From Ampullaceana balthica (lineage: Eukaryota > Mollusca > Gastropoda > Lymnaeidae): a stretch of 64,000 nt of DNA. Below are positions 41,201-53,200 of the stretch, in pieces. Under the pieces are notes generated by a model. It did not search any database, was not told where the DNA came from, and saw nothing but the letters and a program-made list of their open reading frames with translations. A program made the position numbers and the translations under genes. The DNA is taken from positions 742,001 through 806,000 of the forward strand of contig CALYLW010000330.1 of assembly GCA_944989445.1 (NCBI GenBank). The letters run 5' to 3'. How positions within the stretch are numbered: position 1 is the stretch's first letter; every line of letters begins with the position of its first letter.

Positions 41201-44200
41201 TTTGAAACAGGGGCAATAACTCTAGACTTGTCCAACAGATTTCACCTGCCTAAGAAAGACGTCACAAACAAAACTGAATCAACTGTCGAACAAGGTCAGA
41301 CAACATAAGATTCATATTATAAAACTTGATCCAAAACAAAATAGCTGAAATAAAATTATGAAGTTCCTCTTACCCCAGGATTTTGTCATTAGTATATTTC
41401 TTTTATGTGTGTGTTGTTTTGTGACTGGCTTGTGTGAGGAATGTCAGAAGGACCTTGGTGAATTGTTTGTGTACGTTTTGTCCACAGACAAATACAGCAG
41501 CAGTCAGAAAATGTTTGTTCAGGCTGTGGTTGATTTGAACTTGGCCTTGGGTCAGCTTCTCAAGGTGAGTGGAGTTTGTCGTATAAATAAATCTTTAATG
41601 TGGGTGACATCACTGTGGACACACAGGCCTAATGTAGATATTGACTCTGCTTGTTACCTGTAACACAACGACCCTAGCTACATTGACATCACTGTGGACA
41701 CACAGGCCTAATGTAGATATTGACTCTGCTTGTTACCTGTAACACAACGACCCTAGCTACATTGACATCACTGTGGACACACAGGCCTAATGTAGATATT
41801 GACTCTGCTTGTTACCTGTAACACAACGACCCTAGCTACATTGACATCACTGTGGACACACAGGCCTAATGTAGATATTGACTCTGCTTGTTACCTGTAA
41901 CACAACAACCCAAGCTACATTGACATCACTGTGGACACACAGGCCTAATGTAGATATTGACTCTGCTTGTTACCTGTAACACAACGACCCTAGCTACATT
42001 GACATCACTGTGGACACAGGCCTAATGTAGATATTGACTCTGCTTGTTACCTGTAACACAACAACCCAAGCTACATCGACATCACTGTGGACACACTGGC
42101 CTAATGTAGATATTGACTCTGCTTGTTACCTGTAACACAACAACCCAAGCTACATTGACATCACTGTGGACACACAGGCCTAATGTAGATATTGACTCTG
42201 CTTGTTACCTGTAACACGACGACCCTAGCTACATTGACATCACTGTGGACACACTGGCCTAATGTAGACATTGACTCTGCTTGTTACCTGTAACACAACG
42301 ACCCAAGCTAAATATCATTTTTTTAAATCTCAAACACAGAAATATTATTTATTGCAAATTAAAAATACAATCTAGAAAACCAGTTTTGATTAGCATCGTC
42401 TTTGTGCTCATACTATAACATCAGGTCAAGTAGATATGGCATATTTTATATGGCATCAGTTGTATATCTTTTTAGTGTAAGTGACGGAATTAATATAAGC
42501 ACTATATTGAGTCAATAAACCATGGATCCATCGTCCTCTGTGGTATATTGTATGATGGTGATACAGTAACACTAACTAAACACACTGACCATGATAGAGA
42601 CAGAGTGAAACCGGCCTAACACACTACTGGCCCAGATAGAGACACATTCAAGAAAGCCTGACACAAGTAGAGACAGAATCACACTAGCTTATTCTGGTAA
42701 ATAATATATTAAAAAAGAAGACAAACAGAATTACATTGTTTTTTTTATTTTTTAATAGAATCCTGTTTTTGAAGAAGCTGAACCAGAGTTTCATACGATG
42801 GCTTTTTTTAAAACCACCATCAAAGTTAGGAATGCTTTACAGGTCAGTCTTTCTGTGATTTGTAATCTGCAGCATTCAGTTAACTATTCATACATATAAC
42901 TATTCATACATATAAAATATATCACTATGACATTAGATTACAACACACTCACATTCAGTTAACTATTCATACATATAAAATATATCACTATGACATTAGA
43001 TTACATCACGCTACATTCAGTTAACTATTCATACATATAAAATATATCACTATGACATTAGATTACAACACGCTCACATTCAGTTAACTATTCATACATA
43101 TAAAATATATCACTATGACATTAGATTACAACACACTCACATTCAGTTTAACTATTCATACATATAAAATATATCACTATGACATTAGATTACAACACAC
43201 TCACATTCAGTTAACTATTCATACATATAAAATTTATCACTATGACAGATTAAAACATGCTCACATTCATTAAACTATTCATACATATAAAATATATCAC
43301 TATGACATTAGATTAAAACATGCTCACAGTCATTAAACTATTCATACATATAAAATATATCACTATGACATTAGATTAAAACATGCTCACAGTCATTAAA
43401 CTATTCATACATATAAAATATATCACTATGACATTAGATTACAACATGCTCACATTCAGTCTACCCCATATACTATATAACAACATCTGATTTCATTACA
43501 CTCCACCGTAGCATGAGATGATACCAAACCTCTCCAGAGACCAAGAGGCCCTACTTATTAATCTATTCCGACCAATCATTCTGGCTCAACCATTGGCTTT
43601 TGACAAGGGTATGTATCGGTCAGAGCTCCATTCATAAATAGTCGTAACTGTAACTGTAAGTAGTTGAGTTGTACTCCACATTTATAAACTAGGATTGGAG
43701 TAGATATCAGAGAATAATTGAGTGTAAGTGAAGAATGAATAGATCTTTTAATATGGATGTGGATTAGTTTTTTCTCTCCTTGAATCACTTTGTCCTTATC
43801 TAAGACGTGCTTGTTTCTGAAGCTGCTATCAGCAAACTTGTAGTTAATCCGTTCAACTAAACTGTCTCTGCTTGCCATTGTACTATACTGTCATTGTACT
43901 ATACTGCCATTGTACTATACTGTCATTGTACTATACTGCTTGTCTATACGCCATTGTACTATACTGCCATTGTACTATACTGCCATTGTACTATACTGCC
44001 ATTGTACTATACTGCCATGTACTATACTGCCATGACTATACTGCCATTGTACTATACTGCCATTGTACTATACTGCCATTGTACTATACTGCCATTGTAC
44101 TATACTGCCATTGTACTATACTGCCATTGTACTATACTGCCATTGTACTATACTGCCATTGTACTATACTGCCATTGTACTATACTGCCATTGTACTATA

Positions 44201-47200
44201 CTGCCATTGTACTATACTGCCATTGTACTATACTGCCATTGTACTATACTGCCATTGTACTATACTGCCATTGTACTATACTGCCATTGTACTATACTGC
44301 CATTGTACTATACTGCCATTGTACTATACTGCCATTGTACTATACTGCCATTGTACTATACTGCCATTGTACTATACTGCCATTGTACTATACTGCCATT
44401 GTACTATACTGCCATTGTACTATACTGCCATTGTACTATACTGCCATTGTACTATACTGCCATTGTACTATACTGCCATTGTACTATACTGCCACTGTAC
44501 TATACTGCCACTGTACTATACTGCCACTGTACTATACTGCCATTGTACTATACTGCCATTGTACTATACTGCCACTGTACTATACTGCCACTGTACTATA
44601 CTGCCATTGTACTATACTGCCACTGTACTATACTGCCATTGTACTATACTGCCATTGTACTATACTGCCTTTGTACTATACTGCCATTGTACTCTACTGT
44701 CATTGTACTATGCTGCCATTGAACTATACTGCCACTGTTTCCATTGAGTTGTTTTTTTGTTGCCCCAGCTGTCTTGGTCTGGCTCAACTATAAGAATGCC
44801 TATGAATACTGGACAGAACAGAGGATGGCACTCAACAAAGAGGTCAGTTGGACTGGGACTTTTGGTGAAAGGACTCGATTAAGGCTAAAGTTTGAAATAT
44901 TTCTAAAGGGTCATTGCTATTTAACCTGCTACATTCATTAAAATGTTTTTTTAGAAAAGGAAGTGAACTTGGTATTATTAAAGTCTGTCACACCATGGCT
45001 CATCATGTAAAGTCTGTCACACTGGCGCATCATGTAAAGTCTGTCACACTGTGGCTCATCATGTAAAGTCTGTCACATTGTGGCTCATCATGTAAAGTCT
45101 GTCACACTGTGGCTCATCATGTAAAGTCTGTCACATTGTTGCTCACCATGTAAAGTCTGTCACACTGTGGCTCACCATGACATCTTGATCATGTGTATTT
45201 GAAGGTCCTGACGGCTACACGCCAGGTGATGGACAAGTTGCCCCACATTGCCCCAACCACAGCCACCTCCATCACCACCCTGTTCCTACAGCTGACGGTG
45301 GACGACATGGGCATATGTGTGCCATTACTATCATCGCCTTATCAGGTAACATTGTTTTATTTTTCTGTCTCTTCCTTCTTCAAGATTAAACTACAGTCTG
45401 AAGCTCACATATTCCCTGAGCCACACTTAGAGAGCGATCAAAGTGTGAAGTAACTGAACGAGATGGAAATTGTGTGCAGATTGTCAATCTTATGACACTA
45501 ACATATGGAATAGGTTTCTCCTTACATAATTACTAAGCTACTTATATGACACTAACATATAGAATAGGTTTCTCCTTATGGAATCACCAAGCTACTTACT
45601 TGACACTAACATATAGAGTAGGTTTCTCCTTACATTATCACCATGTTATTTATTATTTAGCTGTAATAAAAAGTAATGTTTTTTTCCTTAGCCAATTCCA
45701 AACCCTGGGCCAGGCCTACAATCTCCCAGAGTGGCTGAAGCAGACCAGGGGTCAGCTCTTGTGCTAACAGTGGAAAGTACACAGATATCTGCCTGTTCCT
45801 CTGGCTCACTGGTCAGCAAGGGAAAGTTTAAAAGTGAGTGTCTTTCATATATCTCTGTGTTAACATCAACTCTAGCCTGAATCTTTAAGTTGTTTCAGTC
45901 TGTTCACTGTCTCCAACTCCCTTTCTCTGTAATAAAAACTGTTTGTATTGTAATGAGGCGCATGAACGCTAAAATATTACTTGACCCAGACTTCTGCCTG
46001 AGGTTCGCTGATGACTTCGGCTCATCTTGGGACGACTGGAAGCCCTGGCCAACTGATAATGGAACTGTTATGAACCAATGCAATGTTCCCTCTGGTACCT
46101 ACGAAGTCTGCTCAAGGACAATCAACAAACAAGGTAAGGCTATGATCAAAGATTTGTTAAAATAAGCTGTAATTTTTGAAGTGATAAGTCAATACAAGGA
46201 TCAAAGATTTAAAAAAGATTATAAACTGGTTTTTGAAGTGATAAGTTAAACAAGGTGAGACTAGGATCATAGATTACCACATTGAAGTGATAAGTTAAAC
46301 AAGGTGAGACTAGGATCATAGATTACCACATTGAAGTGATAAGTTAAACAAGGTGAGACTAGGATCATAGATTACCACATTGAAGTGATAAGTTATCTTG
46401 CCAAACGAAAAAGCATTTATTGTTGATTTTCTATTATTTCATCAGTAGTTACTTTTATAAGTATTGGAAAAGAAAGTCTGTAGAGCACACACATTTTCTG
46501 AGATTGTTACTATTTTTAACATTAAGATACAAACAGTGGAAACGCCAAGTGGATTCTGAATGTCCAGTGGGACATGAAGGGCATCGACGTCCACTTGGAC
46601 ACGGACATTGGGAAGAGGTTCACCCTTCTGGGCCACACCCTGACCCTGTTGGCCGGAGACTCCGACGAGGGCATGGACGGCACGCATCCTGCCAAACACG
46701 GGGATGATGTGGACGGAGACTTTGATGAGGACGATGACGACGCCGTGGACCTGAGCAGCCCAGACACACAGGAGAACAGTGAAGAGGTAGGTCACTCTGA
46801 TGGATGAATTGATTGGGGGGAAATTTCTGTTTGGTTTTGAAATCATCTAATACAATGGCTTGGTGAAATCATCTAATACAATGGCTTGGTGAAATCATCT
46901 AATACAATGGCTTGGTGAAATCATCTAATACAATGGCTTGGTGAAATCATCTAATACAATGGCTTGGTGAAATCATCTAATACAATGGCTTGGTGAAATC
47001 ATCTAATACAATGGCTTGGTGAAATCATCTAATACAATGGCTTGGTGAAATCATCTAATACAATGGCTTGGTGAAATCATCTAATACAATGGCTTGGTGA
47101 AATCATCTAATACAATGGCTTGGTGAAATCACTGATAGAACTGGCTTGGTGAAATCACTGATAGAACTGGCTTGGTGAAATCACTGATAGAACTGGCTTG

Positions 47201-50200
47201 GTGAAATCACTGATAGAACTGGCTTGGTGAAATCACTGATAGAACTGGCTTGGTGAAATCACTGATAGAACTGGCTTGGTGAAATCACTGATAGAACTGG
47301 CTTGGTGAAATCACTGATAGAACTGGCTTGGTGAAATCACTGATAGAACTGGCTTGGTGAAATCACTGATAGAACTGGCTTGGTGAAATCACTGATAGAA
47401 CTGGCTTGGTGAAATCACTGATAGAACTGGCTTGGTGAAATCACTGATAGAACTGGCTTGGTGAAATCACTGATAGAACTGGCTTGGTGAAATCACTGAT
47501 AGAACTGGCTTGGTGAAATCACTGATAGAACTGGCTTGGTGAAATCACTGATAGAACTGGCTTGGTGAAATCACTGATAGAACTGGCTTGGTGAAATCAC
47601 TGATAGAACTGGCTTGGTGAAATCACTGATAGAACTGGCTTGGTGAAATCACTGATAGAACTGGCTTGGTGAAATCACTGATAGAACTGGCTTGGTGAAA
47701 TCACTGATAGAACTGGCTTGGTGAAATCACTGATAGAACTGGCTTGGTGAAATCACTGATAGAACTGGCTTGGTGAAATCACTGATAGAACTGGCTTGGT
47801 GAAATCACTGATAGAACTGGCTTGGTGAAATCACTGATAGAACTGGCTTGGTGAAATCACTGATAGAACTGGCTTGGTGAAATCACTGATAGAACTGGCT
47901 TGGTGAAATCACTGATAGAACTGGCTTGGTGAAATCACTGATAGAACTGGCTTGGTGAAATCACTGATAGAACTGGCTTGGTGAAATCACTGATAGAACT
48001 GGCTTGGTGAAATCACTGATAGAACTGGCTTGGTGAAATCACTGATAGAACTGGCTTGGTGAAATCACTGATAGAACTGGCTTGGTGAAATCACTGATAG
48101 AACTGGCTTGGTGAAATCACTGATAGAACTGGCTTGGTGAAATCACTGATAGAACTGGCTTGGTGAAATCACTGATAGAACTGGCTTGGTGAAATCACTG
48201 ATAGAACTGGCTTGGTGAAATCACTGATAGAACTGGCTTGGTGAAATCACTGATAGAACTGGCTTGGTGAAATCACTGATAGAACTGGCTTGGTGAAATC
48301 ACTGATAGAACTGGCTTGGTGAAATCACTGATAGAACTGGCTTGGTGAAATCACTGATAGAACTGGCTTGGTGAAATCACTGATAGAACTGGCTTGGTGA
48401 AATCACTGATAGAACTGGCTTGGTGAAATCACTGATAGAACTGGCTTGGTGAAATAGCTTAACCAGGTGAAAACAGTTTATATGAATAACCAGAAATACC
48501 CTGCTTACATTGATCTGTTTTCTTGTCGGTTAAAAAACTAATTTAGAGTTAGTGTGTGTCTCTAGGACTTCACTAATTTAGAGTTAGTGTGTGTCTCTAG
48601 ACTTCAATAATTTAGAGTTAGTGTGTGTCTCTGGGACTTCACTAATTTAGAGTTAGTGTGTGTCTCTGGAACTTCACTAATTTAGAGTTAGTGTGTGTCT
48701 CTAGACTTCACTAATTTAGAGTTAGTGTGTGTCTCTAGACTTCACTAATTTAGAGTTAGTGTGTGTCTCTAGGACTTCACTAATTTAGAGTTAGTGTGTG
48801 TCTCTAGAGTTCAATAATTTAGAGTTAGTGTGTGTCTCTGGGACTTCACTAATTTAGAGTTAGTGTGTGTCTCTAGAGTTCAATAATTTAGAGTTAGTGT
48901 GTGTCTCTGGGACTTCACTAATTTAGAGTTAGTGTGTGTCTCTAGACTTCACTAATTTAGAGTTAGTGTGTGTCTCTAGGACTTCACTAATTTAGAGTTA
49001 GTGTGTGTCTCTAGAGTTCAATAATTTAGAGTTAGTGTGTGTCTCTAGGACTTCACTAATTTAGAGTTAGTGTTTGTCTCTAGGACTTCACTAATTTAGA
49101 GTTAGTTTGTGTCTCTAGGACTTCACTAATTTAGAGTTAGTGTGTGTCTCTAGACTTCAATAATTTAGAGTTAGTGTGTGTCTCTGGGACTTCACTAATT
49201 TAGAGTTAGTGTGTGTCTCTGGAACTTCACTAATTTAGAGTTAGTGTGTGTCTCTAGACTTCACTAATTTAGAGTTAGTGTGTGTCTCTAGACTTCACTA
49301 ATTTAGAGTTAGTGTGTGTCTCTAGGACTTCACTAATTTAGAGTTAGTGTGTGTCTCTAGAGTTCAATAATTTAGAGTTAGTGTGTGTCTCTGGGACTTC
49401 ACTAATTTAGAGTTAGTGTGTGTCTCTGGAACTTCACTAATTTAGAGTTAGTGTGTGTCTCTAGACTTCACTAATTTAGAGTTAGTGTGTGTCTCTAGAC
49501 TTCACTAATTTAGAGTTAGTGTGTGTCTCTAGGACTTCACTAATTTAGAGTTAGTGTGTGTCTCTAGAGTTCAATAATTTAGAGTTAGTGTGTGTCTCTA
49601 GGACTTCACTAATTTAGAGTTAGTGTTTGTCTCTAGGACTTCACTAATTTAGAGTTAGTTTGTGTCTCTAGGACTTCACTAATTTAGAGTTAGTGTGTGT
49701 CTCTAGACTTCAATAATTTAGAGTTAGTGTGTGTCTCTGGGACTTCACTAATTTAGAGTTAGTGTGTGTCTCTGGAACTTCACTAATTTAGAGTTAGTGT
49801 GTGTCTCTAGACTTCACTAATTTAGAGTTAGTGTGTGTCTCTAGACTTCACTAATTTAGAGTTAGTGTGTGTCTCTAGGACTTCACTAATTTAGAGTTAG
49901 TGTGTGTCTCTAGACTTCAATAATTTAGAGTTAGTGTGTGTCTCTAGGACTTCACTAATTTAGAGTTAGTGTTTGTCTCTAGGACTTCACTAATTTAGAG
50001 TTAGTTTGTGTCTCTAGGACTTCACTAATTTAGAGTTAGTGTGTGTCTCTAGGACTTCACTAATTTAGAGTTAGTGTGCGTCTCTAGGACTTCACTAATT
50101 TAGAGTTAGTGTGTGTCTCTAGGACTTCACTAAGAGTTATTGTGTGTCTCTAGGACTTCACTAATTTAGAGTTAGTGTGTGTCTCTAGGACTTCACTAAT

Positions 50201-53200
50201 TTAGAGTTAGTGTGTGTCTCTAGGACTTCACTAATTTAGAGTTAGTGTGCGTCTCTAGGACTTCACTAATTTAGAGTTAGTGTGCGTCTCTAGGACTTCA
50301 CTAATTTAGAGTTAGTGTGTGTCTCTAGGACTTCACTAATTTAGAGTTAGTGTGTGTCTCTAGGACTTCACTAATTTAGAGTTAGTGTGTGTCTCTAGGA
50401 CTTCACTAATTTAGAGTTAGTGTGTGTCTCTAGGACTTCACTAATTTAGAGTTAGTGTGTGTCTCTAGGACTTCACTAATTTAGAGTTAGTGTGTGTCTC
50501 TAGGAATTCACTAATTTAGAGTTAGTTTGTGTCTCTAGGACTTCACTAATTTAGAGTTAGTGTGCGTCTCTAGGACTTCACTAATTTAGAGTTAGTGTGC
50601 GTCTCTAGGACTTCACTAATTTAGAGTTAGTGTGCGTCTCTAGGACTTCACTAATTTAGAGTTAGTGTGCGTCTCTAGGACTTCACTAATTTAGAGTTAG
50701 TGTGTGTCTCTAGGACTTCACTAATTTAGAGTTAGTGTGTGTCTCTAGGACTTCACTAATTTAGAGTTAGTGTGTGTCTCTAGGACTTCACTAATTTAGA
50801 GTTAGTGTGCGTCTCTAGGACTTCACTAATTTAGAGTTAGTGTGCGTCTCTAGGACTTCACTAATTTAGAGTTAGTGTGTGTCTCTAGAATTTCAATTCT
50901 CAAATTTACCAACTAGCCTAGACTCAGAAATTAAATTCGTCCTCCTTTTCTTATTATCTCAAGGATTTACAACTGAAACGTCGCACAAGTCTGGCGTCGG
51001 ACATCTTACCTGAGGAAATTTTCTCAGACACCTTTGACCCAAAAGAGAGAGCCAGGAAGATTGAGAGGGAAATGAATGAACAAGCCAAGATTGTCCAGGA
51101 GCTCAAGTAAATATATCATTGATGGGTCAATGGGTGCCATCAAATGTATGGGTCAATGTGTGCCACCAAATGGATGGGTCAATGGGTGCCACCAAATGGA
51201 TAGTTCAATGGTCATGTATGAGATTTAAGTACAGTCGAAACCGGTTAAGTCGACGGCGTTGGGGTATGAAAAATGGCGTCGACATAACCGATGATCGAGT
51301 TAAAACGGTAACCAATATGGCGGCAAAATATTAACATGTGCTTGAAATTTCTTTATGTACGCGATTAATTAGTTAGCGTTAATTAGTGATGGGACGATTA
51401 ATCGGAATCGTATCGGAACCCTAATATTTCTTCGCTCTTTGCTAAGGTTGTAATGACCGTTCGTTTTTAAGGACCGTTTAAAATTTAAATATAACCATGG
51501 TTCCCACTCAGGAAAACGGGAAAAAGTCGGGAATTCTTTAAAAAAAATTCTCGGCCTTGAAAGTCGGGAAAAGTTATGACTAATCGGGAAATTATATATA
51601 TATATATATATATTTATGCCGAAGTAAAGGACTTTGATTACGACTCTATCATGTTTCGATTCCATTTAAATTAAAAATAAGTTACCAGTTTACAATTGTC
51701 TGCGCATGCGTTAAAAGGTCAAAGTTTACGACTCGCCTAGTCCCATTCGCAGTCGCTAGCGTTTGCAATGCCAGTCGAATCAGCGAATAAAAAAAATAAA
51801 CATATCAATATGGTAATTTTAAGTTTAATGCTTTTGACGTACAGGATATCTGTTACCATCAGAACGCTCTTGAATTTCCTCAGTCTTGTAATAATATAAA
51901 ATAAACTATTGCGGCCTTGACCGTTGATCACAGCACGCTGTGGGCTGTGTGTTAGAGTTAGACCTCGGCCGGCAACAAGTCTAAGCGAATTTTTAAAAAA
52001 ATCATTCCTTATCAGAATTCGAACTACAAAAGTGATGACGTGTATATTAATAATATTATATACATGTACTGGAATATTAAGAAAATGATTTGATTTCATC
52101 GTCACGCGCGTGTTAGTGTCACAGTCACGTATCTTACTGGTAACAATGAACAAACTTTAACTTTAACAAAGCAACAAAAAACTTTTAAAAGAATAATAAT
52201 TTTTTATTTAATTATATAAAAACCACCGTCGATTCTCGATACAAACCTTTATTTTCATTTCTAAAGATATTCGTTTATCTTAAAAAATAAAATGATCAAT
52301 GCATCAGACAATGAATTAAGTTTAATAATAATATAACATGCACTGCGAAAAAACGCCGATTTACTGGCACCTTGGGTGAATACATCTAATTCACACATGG
52401 ATCGAAAGTGAAAGAAGATAATAACATCCGGTAATTTTTATTGAAATCTCGTAGAATCACACAATAGCCGGAAGTCTCGAAGATGATGCGAGATGTCAAC
52501 ACTATTTTGAACTAAAAATGCATTGCTAGGCCAACCGACGAGGATCGAGCTAACCAAGTTAAGTTGCAAATTTGGCCCTCTTTAGTGCTCGAGGTATTAG
52601 GTTTCGGCGACTTAGAAAAATCGAATTAGCCGATGAAAAAAGGCAAAGACAAAGAGAGAATTTGGCGGTTCCGATAAAAAACCTCGAGTTAGTGGGGTGG
52701 TCGAGCTAACCGAGCTCGAGGTAAGTGGGTTTGACTGTAGATATCTGTGTACTAAAATATCTTGTCACCAACAGAGAAATAGATTGAAATATTTGTGTAT
52801 GTAAATATTTGTTAACTAACATAGGAACTTATTGAAATACTTGTGTCTCACAAATATCTCTACACAAGCTGAACAATTGGTCATTTATTATTAAATATTT
52901 GTGTATGTAAATTAAGGATGTTAAGACCGCTCGTTTTTGAGGACCGGTTAACCATTAAAAAAAGACTGGTTAACCATTAAAAAAAGACCGGTTAACCATC
53001 GGTCAGTATTTTACTTATGTTTGAGAACCAACAAGAGAATGTATTAAATTTTTGCCTCTCATCGTCTGATCGTGACATCAAAGCACATGTGATGTCACTG
53101 CCGCTTGCGTTCAGGTCTTTCTCGCGATGCCGTCAATTCAGCATCGTCGGAACAAAGAAGAAAACCCTGATGATTAATAGTCAATTTTTATTTATTAAAA

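Noticed and set aside
43872..44793. Open frames of 219-299 codons reading LYYTAIVLYCHC repeats
   Set aside because: They are translations of a 16-bp intron array that has no stop in any forward frame; exons 41 and 42 join in phase without them.
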